Of a stretch of DNA of 64,000 nt, positions 39,373-47,946 are shown piece by piece. Position numbers and translations under genes: made by a program. The notes under the pieces are model-generated. The model was given only the letters and a program-made list of their open reading frames with translations, did no database searches and was not told the DNA's origin. This DNA is from Nocardia inohanensis NBRC 100128. Lineage in GTDB: Bacteria > Actinomycetota > Actinomycetes > Mycobacteriales > Mycobacteriaceae. The DNA lies in contig NZ_BDBK01000005.1 in assembly GCF_001612945.1 (NCBI RefSeq), positions 116,199 to 180,198 of the forward strand, in the 5' to 3' direction. Numbering within the stretch: the first letter of the stretch is position 1; every line of letters starts with the position of its first letter.

Positions 39373-40158
39373 GTGCATATTTCCTGGCCCGAACTGCGGA
39401 AACAGTGTCTCGTCCTGGAGGACGACGCGGTATTGGCATTGAACAAGCCCGCCGGGATCTCGGTCACCGGCGAGCGCCACGACACCGACATGGTGGAAAT
39501 GGCCGCCGCGCAAGGCGAGACGCTGTACCCCGTGCACCGCATCGACAAGGTGACCTCGGGGCTGGTGCTGCTGGCCAAGGAGTTGCCGCCGCACGGTGAG
39601 CTGACCCGGCAGTTCAACAAGCGCACCGCGGACAAGGCATACCTGGCGGTCGTGGATGGCGAGCTGCCGGACCGCGGCGTCATCGAGCTGCCGTTGAGCG
39701 TGGGGCGCAAGAACCGGGTACGGATCGCCGCGCCGCGCGAGAGCATCCACCGTGACGGCGACGCCTGGCGGGTGGCTGCCCAGGATGTGCTGGCGGGCAA
39801 GAACTATCCCTCGATCACCGAATTCGCGACCGTGGCCCGCACCGGCACGCACTCGGTGCTGGCGCTGCGGCCGGTCACCGGGCGACGGCATCAGATCCGC
39901 GTGCACCTGGCCTGGATCGGGCATGCCATCGTCGGCGATCCGCTCTTCGACCGCACCGGCACTTTCCCGCGCACCCATTTGCATTCCTGGCGGCTGGGAT
40001 TGGACGCGTCCTGGCGTCCCGGCGCCCGGCTCGAACTCGAAGCCGAACCCGGCCCGGACTTCTGGCGGCTCGGCGAATTCGAGATCACCGCCGCCCCGGA
40101 GCAACTGTTGAGCAAGGCCGCCGAGCTGATGACTCAGCTCACGCCCGGCGGGAACTGA
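39373..40158 (+). CDS. RluA-family pseudouridine synthase
   Basis: A 261-residue RNA-modifying enzyme that converts specific uridines to pseudouridine. The catalytic motif is VHRIDKVTSGLVLLAK, with the nucleophilic Asp; other blocks are LVLEDDAVLALNKPAGISVT and LRPVTGRRHQIRVHLAWIGHAIVGDPLFD. There is no N-terminal S4 domain, so it resembles the RluA/TruC subgroup; the exact RNA target is unknown. Start GTG at 39373, only nine bases after the WS/DGAT stop. Confidence 0.92.
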   Translation: MHISWPELRKQCLVLEDDAVLALNKPAGISVTGERHDTDMVEMAAAQGETLYPVHRIDKVTSGLVLLAKELPPHGELTRQFNKRTADKAYLAVVDGELPDRGVIELPLSVGRKNRVRIAAPRESIHRDGDAWRVAAQDVLAGKNYPSITEFATVARTGTHSVLALRPVTGRRHQIRVHLAWIGHAIVGDPLFDRTGTFPRTHLHSWRLGLDASWRPGARLELEAEPGPDFWRLGEFEITAAPEQLLSKAAELMTQLTPGGN

Positions 40159-40295
40159 TGTGAAACCGCTATATTCGGTGGCGAGTCTCACCAAGACCGC
40201 ATCGCGCCTGGTCATCTAGCCTCAGAAGCTGTGGCCGTTGGTGGCGGGTCACGTTCGGGCGCAATGGTGCGGCCCTTGACAGAAAGCGAACGTCG

Positions 40296-41075
40296 ATGGT
40301 TCTGCTGGCACAGCTGAGTGACACCCACTTCAACATGAGCGCTCGCAACAACGAACGCGCCGAACGAGTCATGGCCTTCCTGGCCGAGCTGCCCAACCGA
40401 CCCGACGTCATCATCGTCACCGGCGATATCGCCGACGAAGGCGATGTGGAGGAGTACCAGCAGGCGCGCGCCGCCCTGGCCGCCGACATCCCGGTGGTGA
40501 TCCTGCCCGGCAATCACGATGATCGCGGCAATATGCGCAGCGTGCTCTTCCGCGAGGAGGCCACCTACGCCCCGATCAACCAGGTGCATCGCACCAACGG
40601 CGTCACCCTGGCCCTGCTCGACTCCAGCATCCCCGGCAAGCCCGAGGGCCTCCTCGACGACGAGACCTACGCCTTCCTCACCGACCTGCTGGCCGCCACC
40701 CCCGCCGACGACGTGGTGCTGATCGCCATGCACCATCCGCCGGTATCGGTGCGCTCCACCGTGGTCGACCCCATCCGGCTCACCAATCCCGAGCGCCTCG
40801 CCGAGATCGTGGCCGGCGACGACCGCATCCTGGCCGTCCTCACCGGGCATGTGCACGCGGGCCTGATGACCTCCTTCGCGGGCAAACCGCTCATCGTCGC
40901 GCCGAGCGTCTCCTCCACCATCGGCTGCGAATGGGAAACCGCCGCACCGGGACACGTCCCCATCGACTTCGCCCCCGACCCGTCGCTGATCTTCCATTCG
41001 ATCCAGGACGGCCGGCTGCTGTCGATGTTCCGGCCCATCGCCATGGGCGGCTGGCTCAGCGAACCGATGGAGTGA
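40296..41075 (+). CDS. Class III cyclic-nucleotide phosphodiesterase-like metallophosphoesterase
   Basis: A 259-residue calcineurin-like enzyme. Metal-binding blocks in order are LAQLSDTHFN, VTGDIADEGD, LPGNHDDRG, IAMHHPP and LTGHVHAG, all five complete. This pattern is that of Rv0805 and CpdA, which hydrolyse 3',5'-cyclic nucleotides, but related enzymes act on other phosphodiesters. It overlaps the 3' end of the convergent AraC gene by 20 bases. Confidence 0.92.
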   Translation: MVLLAQLSDTHFNMSARNNERAERVMAFLAELPNRPDVIIVTGDIADEGDVEEYQQARAALAADIPVVILPGNHDDRGNMRSVLFREEATYAPINQVHRTNGVTLALLDSSIPGKPEGLLDDETYAFLTDLLAATPADDVVLIAMHHPPVSVRSTVVDPIRLTNPERLAEIVAGDDRILAVLTGHVHAGLMTSFAGKPLIVAPSVSSTIGCEWETAAPGHVPIDFAPDPSLIFHSIQDGRLLSMFRPIAMGGWLSEPME

Positions 41076-42123
41076 CCGCCTCGCGCCGGAACGCCGACGG
41101 GGTGGTGCCGGTCCAGCGTTTGAAGGCGTGGATGAAGGTGGACGCCTCGGCGTAACCCAGCCGGATCGCCACATCACTGACCGACAGCGGTGTGGCCGTG
41201 AGCATTTCCTCCGCGAGTGCGCGACGCACCTCGTCCAGCAGGGCCCGGTAGCTGGTGCCCGCGGCATCCAGGTGGCGGCGCAGCGTGCGGGTGCTCATGG
41301 CGAGATCCCGTGCCACGGCATCGATTCCGGCCGGGGTCGCGAAACCGTCCGCTCCGCCGCGGGGCACCAGGCGCTCGCGTACCTCGGCCGCGATGCCGGT
41401 GCGCGCTCGCCGCCGCGACACCAGCTCGCGGCATTGCGTCAGGCACATGGCCCAGGTGTGCTCGTTGGCCTGCGGCAGCGGGCTCTCCAGCACGGCCGGA
41501 TCGAAGGTGAACAGATTCTGCGGCTGCTCGAAAAGCGGTGTCAGACCGTAGATCTCGAGGTAGGGACGCAGGTCGGCGGGGGCGGGGAAGTCGAATTCGG
41601 CGCGCAACGGCTCGACCCGATGCCCGAGCAGATCCGACAGCACCCGGTGCATCGCCGTCACATCCCGCTCCACCAGGAAGCGCCGCACATCCGCCGGAAT
41701 CCGCTCGTCGTGAATCCGGGCCACGAACTCCCCCGGCTGCCACCGCGTCACCGGGATACAGAAGGTGAAGCTCAACTCCAGGTACCGCAGTGCGAAGGCG
41801 ATGGCCTCACCGAGCGTGGGGCTGCTGACGCAGGCGAACCCGAAGATCCCGAAGGTGGTGATGCGATAGCGCTCCCCGACCTCCAGCCCGAGGTTCGGCC
41901 GATCGCCCAGCTCCCGCACCAGGTTCCGGATCACCGCGAGCTCGGTCCGGGCATCGATCTGCGCGTCCGGATCCGACAGCGCCTGCTCACCGAGCCCGCT
42001 GCCCTTCAACAGCGTGCTCACCGGCACCCCGTGCTCGCGGGCGTACCCGGCCATCAGCGCGACGCTCGCCACGCCACGCGGGAAGTCCCAATCCCGGATT
42101 CCGGCCTCCTGCACGGTGCTCAT
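41056..42123 (-). CDS. AraC-family regulator
   Basis: A 355-residue regulator with the AraC HTH pair at the C-terminus (LAMSTRTLRRHLDAAGTSYRALLDEVRRALAEEML and LSVSDVAIRLGYAEASTFIHAFKRWTGTTPSAFRRE). The N-terminal 180 residues form an arabinose-binding-like (OruR/ArgR-type) ligand domain, SVALMAGYAREHGVPVSTLLKGSGL onwards. The ATG at 42123 was chosen; a GTG at 42162 is also in frame. It is divergent from the flavin monooxygenase gene, 93 bases apart, and so is a likely regulator of it. Confidence 0.9.
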   Translation of the reverse strand: MSTVQEAGIRDWDFPRGVASVALMAGYAREHGVPVSTLLKGSGLGEQALSDPDAQIDARTELAVIRNLVRELGDRPNLGLEVGERYRITTFGIFGFACVSSPTLGEAIAFALRYLELSFTFCIPVTRWQPGEFVARIHDERIPADVRRFLVERDVTAMHRVLSDLLGHRVEPLRAEFDFPAPADLRPYLEIYGLTPLFEQPQNLFTFDPAVLESPLPQANEHTWAMCLTQCRELVSRRRARTGIAAEVRERLVPRGGADGFATPAGIDAVARDLAMSTRTLRRHLDAAGTSYRALLDEVRRALAEEMLTATPLSVSDVAIRLGYAEASTFIHAFKRWTGTTPSAFRREAVTPSVR

Positions 42124-42216
42124 ACCCAGATTATGGCCGAATTTCTCAATCAGGTCTCCCACGAAATCCGGGCGGCGCTCCTACAGTGGAGAGGACTTCG
42201 CTGTGAGGAGCGCCAC

Positions 42217-43668
42217 ATGCCGTCGATCATCATCATCGGTGCGGGATTCGGTGGAATCGGGATGGCTATCGAACTGCGGCGCAACGGTTTCGGCGACTTC
42301 ACGATCCTGGAACGCGCCGCCGACCTGGGCGGGGTGTGGCGGGAGAACACCTATCCGGGAGCGGCGTGCGATGTGCCGTCGCCGCTGTACTCCTTCGCCA
42401 AGGAACCGAAACCCAAATGGCGGCAACGGTATTCGGAGCAGCAGGACATTCACGCGTATATGCGCGGGGTGGCCGAGCGGCACGGGCTGCGGGACCGCAT
42501 CGTGTTCGGGGCCGAGGTGACCGAGGCCGAATTCGACGAGCGCACCGGGCGGTGGACGGTGCGGACCGCGGACGGGGTGGCGCGCACCGCCGATGTGCTG
42601 ATCTCGGCGGTCGGGCAGCTGTCGCGCCCCGCCATGCCGGCGATACCGGGGGTGGAAAGGTTTGCGGGGCAGTCGTTCCACTCGGCGCTGTGGGATCACG
42701 AGGTGAAGCTGGCGGGGAAACGGGTGGCCTGCATCGGGACCGGAGCCAGTGCCATTCAATACGTTCCGGCGATTCAGCCCGAGGTCGAACGGTTGACGCT
42801 GTTCCAGCGGACGGCGGCGTGGGTGCTGCCGAAGTTCGACACCGATTACCAGCCGGTGCATCAGCGGGTGCTCGTTCGAGTGCCGGGAATGCCGGTGGCG
42901 GAACGCTTCTCGTGGTGGATGATCGGGGAGTTCGTGGCGCTGGGGCTGGTGGAGTTCCCGGGGATCGTGCGGATGGTGGCCGGGATCGCGGAGCGGCATC
43001 TAGAGGAGCAGGTGCCGGATCCGGAGCTGCGGGCCAAGCTGACGCCGGACTATCCGATCGGGTGTAAACGGGGGTTGTTCTCCAATGACTACTATCCGGC
43101 GCTGGCCGAACCGAATGTGACGGTGGAGACCACGCCGATCAGCGAGATCGTGCCGGAGGGGGTCAAGACCTCGGACGGGGTGGTGCACGCGGCCGACGTG
43201 ATCGTCTACGGGACCGGGTTCAAGGGGACGGAGTTCCTGTGGCCCATGAAGATTCGCGGGCGCGGCGGGGTGCGGCTGGACGATGCGTGGGACGGCGGGG
43301 CGCACGCGTACCTGGGCATCACCGTGCCCGAGTTCCCGAATCTGTTCCTGGTGTACGGGCCCAATACCAATCTCGGGGTGGGGTCGATCATCTACATGAT
43401 CGAATCGCAGGCCCGGTACATCCGGCACGCGGTGCAACTGCTGGCGGAGCGGCCGGGGCAGTATCTCCAGGTGCGGCCGGAGGTGGAGCGGGAATTCAAC
43501 GACCGGCTCCAGGAGCGGCTGCGCCGGACGCCGTGGAACTTCTGCACCAGCTGGTATCGCACGGCCTCGGGCCGGATCACCAATAACTGGCCCGGCACCA
43601 CCCGGTCCTATCGACGCCAGGTCCGCAAGGTCCGGCTCTCCGATTACCGACTCACCCGCGCGACATAG
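42217..43668 (+). CDS. Flavin-containing monooxygenase (Baeyer-Villiger type)
   Basis: A 483-residue class B flavoprotein monooxygenase. FAD site: IIIIGAGFGGIGMAIELRRNG; NADPH site: RVACIGTGASAIQ. Between them is the fingerprint FxGxxxHxxxW/D as FAGQSFHSALWD, and the C-terminal half has VIVYGTGFKGTEFLWP. These fit Baeyer-Villiger monooxygenases that convert ketones to esters, although N- or S-oxidation is possible. GAGGAG lies six bases before the ATG. The divergent AraC gene probably controls it. Confidence 0.9.
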   Translation: MPSIIIIGAGFGGIGMAIELRRNGFGDFTILERAADLGGVWRENTYPGAACDVPSPLYSFAKEPKPKWRQRYSEQQDIHAYMRGVAERHGLRDRIVFGAEVTEAEFDERTGRWTVRTADGVARTADVLISAVGQLSRPAMPAIPGVERFAGQSFHSALWDHEVKLAGKRVACIGTGASAIQYVPAIQPEVERLTLFQRTAAWVLPKFDTDYQPVHQRVLVRVPGMPVAERFSWWMIGEFVALGLVEFPGIVRMVAGIAERHLEEQVPDPELRAKLTPDYPIGCKRGLFSNDYYPALAEPNVTVETTPISEIVPEGVKTSDGVVHAADVIVYGTGFKGTEFLWPMKIRGRGGVRLDDAWDGGAHAYLGITVPEFPNLFLVYGPNTNLGVGSIIYMIESQARYIRHAVQLLAERPGQYLQVRPEVEREFNDRLQERLRRTPWNFCTSWYRTASGRITNNWPGTTRSYRRQVRKVRLSDYRLTRAT

Positions 43669-43709
43669 AAACCGGGGTTCACCGGCCCGGCTGTGGCATA
43701 TTCGCGCAC

Positions 43710-44105
43710 ATGCGCACCCGCCTCCGGCTTGTTGCTCCGCTCGTGCTCCTGGCGTCGCTGCCGCTGGTCGGCTGCTCACCCGATCAGCACGCCGGCACCG
43801 CGACCTCCTCGACCATCCAGCCCGCGCCCACCGTGCTGGGGACCGAGCGGTTCGAAATCTACGTCGCCGATCAGGAAGCGCCGTGCACCGGCGTCGGGCA
43901 GATGTTCTGCCTCCAGGTGCGGCGCGATCCGAACGTCTCCTGGGAGTTGCACTACGGCGGCATCGAAGGATTCGAGTTCCAGCCGGGCTACGAATACCAC
44001 CTGCTCATCGAGCAGCGGCCGTGGGAGAACCCGCCGCAGGACGCGCCCTCGGTGAAATGGATCCTGATACGGCAACTCTCCAAGGAGCCGGTCGGAACTC
44101 CGTAG
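43710..44105 (+). CDS. DUF4377 lipoprotein
   Basis: A 131-residue lipoprotein precursor. The signal ends in a lipobox LVGC at residues 19-22 (LLASLPLVGCSPDQ), so it is probably tethered to the outside of the membrane. The mature domain follows the DUF4377 pattern: strands with CTGVGQMFCLQVR, WELHYGGIEGFEFQPGYEYHLLIEQ and a C-terminal WILIRQLSKEPVG. DUF4377 often accompanies HslJ-like folds; the function is unknown. A repeat element follows the stop. Confidence 0.85.
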   Translation: MRTRLRLVAPLVLLASLPLVGCSPDQHAGTATSSTIQPAPTVLGTERFEIYVADQEAPCTGVGQMFCLQVRRDPNVSWELHYGGIEGFEFQPGYEYHLLIEQRPWENPPQDAPSVKWILIRQLSKEPVGTP

Positions 44106-44110
44106 GGGGG

Positions 44111-44137
44111 ATTCCGGCTGAAACCACGCCGGAACGA
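44111..44137 (+). repeat. REP-like extragenic palindrome, copy 1
   Basis: ATTCCGGC and GCCGGAA arms around a short TGAAACCAC centre, followed by CGACG. It matches three other elements in the window, at 55461-55488, 55507-55534 and 59045-59072. Confidence 0.6.
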
Positions 44138-44186
44138 CGGGGGTTCGCGTGGGTCGACCTGCGAGTCGTGGCGACACGGCAGACTG

Positions 44187-46340
44187 GTGAGCGTGACCGA
44201 TTCGTCCCGAGCCCGTGGCGGCATGCTCGAACGCCCGCCCGAGCCGGCTCTCCCGCACGGCCCGCTGCGCCCCATCGAATACGCCACCGCCGCCGTCATG
44301 GGCGGTGCGACCGTCGGGCTGGTGACGGTCGGGTCGCTGGTACCGATGGCGGCGGCCTTGCAGCTGGTGGCGGCGGTGCCGATGGGACTGCTCGCGCACC
44401 GGCACCGGCTGCGCGCGCTGATCGCCACCACCATCGCCGCGACGCTGGTGACCTTCGTGGCCGCGGGCATCGTGCCGGCGGTGAACCTGGTGAGCGTGGC
44501 GGTGCTGGGCAGCATTATCGGCATCGTGAAACGGCGGCACGGCGGGCTGCTCGCGGTGCTCGGCTTGTCGGCGCTGGCCGGACTGGCCGGGGCGGTGTTC
44601 TCGGTCGGCATGCTGCTGCTGTTCTCGAGGTCGCGGCAACTGGTATTCGACAGCATTCGCAATACCGCCAAGGGCATCGAGAATCTGGCGGCGCGGGCGT
44701 CCGCGCTGGAACCGCTCGGCAAGGGCGTCGCCGACCTCACCGAGATGGCTTTGCGCTGGTGGTGGCTGTGGATCGGCGGCGGACTGGTGCTGGCCATGAT
44801 CGCCAGCGGGGTGGTGTCCTGGTTCGTGCTGGGCGCGGTGCTCGACCGGCTGGCCTGGCTGCCCGGCCGCGATGATCTGCTCGACGCGCCCGCCGACGAC
44901 CGGCCGGTGATGCCCTTGCCGATCAGTCTGCGGCAGGTGTCCTTCCGCTATCCCGGGACCCGCGCCGACGCGCTCAGCGGGATCGATCTGACCGTGCGGG
45001 CCGGGGAGTTCGTGGCGGTGGTCGGGCACAACGGCTCCGGAAAGTCCACGCTCACCCGGATTCTCGCGGGCCGGCCACCGACCGGCGGCCGCGTCGATCG
45101 GCCGGGCGCGGCCGGGCTGGGCGTACTCGGCGGCACCGCAATGGTTTTGCAGCGCCCCGAGAGCCAGACGCTGGGCGTGCTGGTCGCCGACGATGTGGTG
45201 TGGGGGCTGCCGGACGGGGCCGCCGCCGCGGTGGATATCGACGGGCTGCTGACCGAGGTCGGGCTCGGCGGGATGGGCGGGCGCGAAACCGCGACCCTCT
45301 CCGGCGGGCAGCAGCAGCGGCTGGCGGTGGCGGCGGCGCTGGCCCGCAGACCCAGCTTCCTGATCGCCGACGAAGCCACCTCCATGATCGATCCCGAAGG
45401 GCGGCGGGAACTGGTCGCGCTACTGGCCGATCTGCCGCGCCGGCACGGGATGGCGGTGCTGCTGGTGACCCACCACGAGGCCGACGCCGCGGCCGCCGAC
45501 CGGGTGGTGCATCTGCGGCAGGGGCGCATGGTCGATCAGCTGCCCGCCTGGCCGCGACCGGTGCACGATCCGCGACGCCGCCCGATGGGCGCCCCGATCC
45601 TGGAGTTGCGGGGAGTTCGCCACACCTACAACAAGGGCACGCCCTGGGAGGCTCCGGCGCTGCATGGCATCGATCTGACCGTGTATCGCGGCGAGACGCT
45701 GCTCATCGTGGGCGGCAACGGCTCCGGCAAGTCCACGCTGGCCTGGATCATGGCCGGGCTGACCGTACCCTCCGGCGGCACCTGCGAATTGGCCGACGAT
45801 CGCGGAAATCGGCCGGTGCACAAGCACATCGGCAAGGTGCAGCTGGCCTTCCAGCACTCCCGGCTGCAATTGCAGCGGCAGACCGTGGGCGAGGAGATCG
45901 AGGACTGGGGCGGGCAGGGCAGCTCCGCCATCGGCAAGGCCCTCGACGCCGTCGGCCTGGATCGGGCGCTGGCGGCCCGGTCCATCGAGAATCTCAGTGG
46001 CGGACAGGCCAAGCGGGTGGTGCTGGCCGCCATGGTCGCCGCCCGGCCGCAGGTGGTGGTGCTGGACGAACCGCTCGCCGGACTCGATCCGGAGAGCCGC
46101 GCGAGCGTGGTGGAACTGCTTGCCCGGCTGCGCGATTCGGGGCATACGCTGATCGTCATCTCGCACGATGTGGGTGATGTGGCGGCGGTGTCGGATCGCA
46201 TCGTGCATCTGCGCGGCGGGTTGATCCCCGAAACCGCCCACGCCGCAATGCCGTTCGCCACCGCACCGCCGTTCGCCGCCGCGCCACGGCTCGATCTGGG
46301 ACCGGCGACCGGGCCCGAGACCCACGGAGGTTCGCGATGA
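44187..46340 (+). CDS. ECF transporter: membrane subunit fused to two ATPases
   Basis: A 717-residue protein. Residues about 30-225 hold around six membrane helices like an ECF substrate-binding (S) component. Then come two ABC ATPase domains: domain 1 (about 243-460) has GHNGSGKST, LQRPESQ, LSGGQQQR and FLIADEAT; domain 2 (about 473-690) has GGNGSGKST, FQHSRLQ, LSGGQAKR and VVVLDEPLAGLD. Together with the next gene (EcfT) it makes a complete ECF importer. The architecture equals M. tuberculosis Rv2326c. The vitamin or metal it carries is unknown. Its stop overlaps the EcfT start (ATGA). Confidence 0.9.
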   Translation: MSVTDSSRARGGMLERPPEPALPHGPLRPIEYATAAVMGGATVGLVTVGSLVPMAAALQLVAAVPMGLLAHRHRLRALIATTIAATLVTFVAAGIVPAVNLVSVAVLGSIIGIVKRRHGGLLAVLGLSALAGLAGAVFSVGMLLLFSRSRQLVFDSIRNTAKGIENLAARASALEPLGKGVADLTEMALRWWWLWIGGGLVLAMIASGVVSWFVLGAVLDRLAWLPGRDDLLDAPADDRPVMPLPISLRQVSFRYPGTRADALSGIDLTVRAGEFVAVVGHNGSGKSTLTRILAGRPPTGGRVDRPGAAGLGVLGGTAMVLQRPESQTLGVLVADDVVWGLPDGAAAAVDIDGLLTEVGLGGMGGRETATLSGGQQQRLAVAAALARRPSFLIADEATSMIDPEGRRELVALLADLPRRHGMAVLLVTHHEADAAAADRVVHLRQGRMVDQLPAWPRPVHDPRRRPMGAPILELRGVRHTYNKGTPWEAPALHGIDLTVYRGETLLIVGGNGSGKSTLAWIMAGLTVPSGGTCELADDRGNRPVHKHIGKVQLAFQHSRLQLQRQTVGEEIEDWGGQGSSAIGKALDAVGLDRALAARSIENLSGGQAKRVVLAAMVAARPQVVVLDEPLAGLDPESRASVVELLARLRDSGHTLIVISHDVGDVAAVSDRIVHLRGGLIPETAHAAMPFATAPPFAAAPRLDLGPATGPETHGGSR

Positions 46341-47098
46341 GCGGCGTCGTACTGCGCGAGGTACCGGTCGACAGCCCGGTGCATCGGCTCTGGGCCGGTA
46401 CCAAGATGATCGCGGCCTTCGCGATCAGCCTGGTGCTGATGGTCGCGCCGTCCTGGCCGGTGCTGGGAATCAGCATCGCATTCCTGGTCGCGGTGTGGTT
46501 GCTGGCGCGGCTGCCGCTGGGCACCCTGCCGCGCTTCCCGTGGTGGTTGTGGCTGGGCGTGCTGATCGGCGCGCTGATCAACCTGCCGATCGGCGGCACC
46601 GCGCTGCTGCGCTACGCCAACGTGCTGATGTTCGGATTCATCCTGCTGGGCGCGTCCTTCCTGATCGCCTGGACCACGCCGATGGGTGATATCGCGCCCG
46701 CGCTGGCCCGGCTCGGCAGCCCGCTGCGGCGAATCGGCTGGACCCGCAACGGGGTTCGGCACCGCGTCCCGGTGGACGAATGGGCGGTGGTGGTGGCGCT
46801 GACGCTGCGCGGACTGCCGCTGCTGCTGGACGAGATGCGGGTACTGCGGGCCGCCCGCAAGCTGCGGCCCAAAGGCGCACTGCTGCACCGCACCGCCGAT
46901 CCGCTGGTCGACATCCTGACCGCGAGCATGGCGGTCTCCAGCCGCCGGGCCGGGGAGCTGGGCGAGGCCATCACCACCCGCGGCGGCACCGGTGAACTCA
47001 CCGCCCGGCCCAGCCGTCCCGGGCTCGCGGACGCGGTGGCATTGGTAGTGGTGCTGGGAGTATGCGGGCTCGCGTTCGGAGTCGACCAGCTGATTTGA
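46337..47098 (+). CDS. ecfT: ECF transporter energy-coupling membrane subunit EcfT
   Basis: A 253-residue membrane protein with about five helices. The cytoplasmic coupling motifs that dock on the ATPases are visible as RAARKLRPKGALL and GEAITTRGGTG. Starts by ATGA overlap with the fused S/ATPase gene and so is translationally coupled. This resembles Rv2325c. Confidence 0.9.
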   Translation: MSGVVLREVPVDSPVHRLWAGTKMIAAFAISLVLMVAPSWPVLGISIAFLVAVWLLARLPLGTLPRFPWWLWLGVLIGALINLPIGGTALLRYANVLMFGFILLGASFLIAWTTPMGDIAPALARLGSPLRRIGWTRNGVRHRVPVDEWAVVVALTLRGLPLLLDEMRVLRAARKLRPKGALLHRTADPLVDILTASMAVSSRRAGELGEAITTRGGTGELTARPSRPGLADAVALVVVLGVCGLAFGVDQLI

Positions 47099-47263
47099 TC
47101 GACACTCGAGTCGAAACTTATCCGGCTTGTCGGCACTTGGGTCTACGGTGAACAGTTGTAGAACGCGTTGCGATCCTGGGGTGGCCTGCACGTGGAAAAG
47201 GGAGGGAATCTTTTCGGGCCGACTCGGTGTTGCCGCCAGAACCTGATGAAGATTGGAAACTCC

Positions 47264-47899
47264 ATGCTGCGCAAGATCACCGCTGTTGCCGCACCACTGG
47301 TCACCGCCGTAGCCCTCGCCGGATCCGGCGTGGCACAGGCGGATTCGGCCGTCCCCGAGATCGGGTACCAGACCCAGCTGGCCGGGACCACCGTCGTCAC
47401 CACCCTCACCAACGGCGAGTTCGAGCTCGCCGGCGGCACCGTGAACGTCAAGGACATCGCGGGCAATACCGTGGTGAGCCTGCCGTTGGCCTTCCAGAGC
47501 GACGGCCTCGAGTACGCCATCCCGGCCGCGCTCGCCGACGACGCCCACACCCTGCGGCTCTCCCCCGCCAAGGATGTCGCCGCGGCCCGCCCGGCGTTGC
47601 AGCCGGTTGCCTCCAATGCCGAGAACCAGCGTGCGCTGACCAACTTCTCCAGCCAGTTCGGCATCGCCACCGCCATCGGCAGCTTCGTGGGCCTGGCCAT
47701 CGGTGCGGCCATCGGCGCGATCGGCTTCGCCGGTGGCGCCTTCGGCCTGGCCACCGTGCCGGTCGCGGCGGGCATCGGCGCGATCATCGGCACCCTGGTG
47801 GTCGGCGGCCCGACGCTGCTCATCGCCGGTATCGACCTGATCAACACGCTGAACGCGGCGCCGGGCAGCACCCGCTGGGCGCAGCCGGGCGACAACTGA
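47264..47899 (+). CDS. Secreted glycine-rich protein
   Basis: A 211-residue exported protein (MLRKITAVAAPLVTAVALAGSGVAQA signal). The N-terminal part is beta-rich (TQLAGTTVVTTLTNGEFELAGGTVNV). The C-terminal 80 residues form hydrophobic glycine-zipper-like helices (GSFVGLAIGAAIGAIGFAGGAFGLA, GIGAIIGTLVVGG) that may insert into a membrane. The ATG at 47264 has GGAAA upstream; an ATG at 47246 in the same frame adds six residues. Function is unknown; similar secreted proteins occur in Nocardia. Confidence 0.75.
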   Translation: MLRKITAVAAPLVTAVALAGSGVAQADSAVPEIGYQTQLAGTTVVTTLTNGEFELAGGTVNVKDIAGNTVVSLPLAFQSDGLEYAIPAALADDAHTLRLSPAKDVAAARPALQPVASNAENQRALTNFSSQFGIATAIGSFVGLAIGAAIGAIGFAGGAFGLATVPVAAGIGAIIGTLVVGGPTLLIAGIDLINTLNAAPGSTRWAQPGDN

Positions 47900-47946
47900 T
47901 CGAGACCCGCTGGGGCGCACCCGATTCCCGGATGCGCCCGGCGGGC

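Noticed and set aside
47913..47939. Weak GGGCGCA/TGCGCCC hairpin between two convergent genes
   Set aside because: Seven-base arms, long loop and no T run; not good enough to call a terminator.
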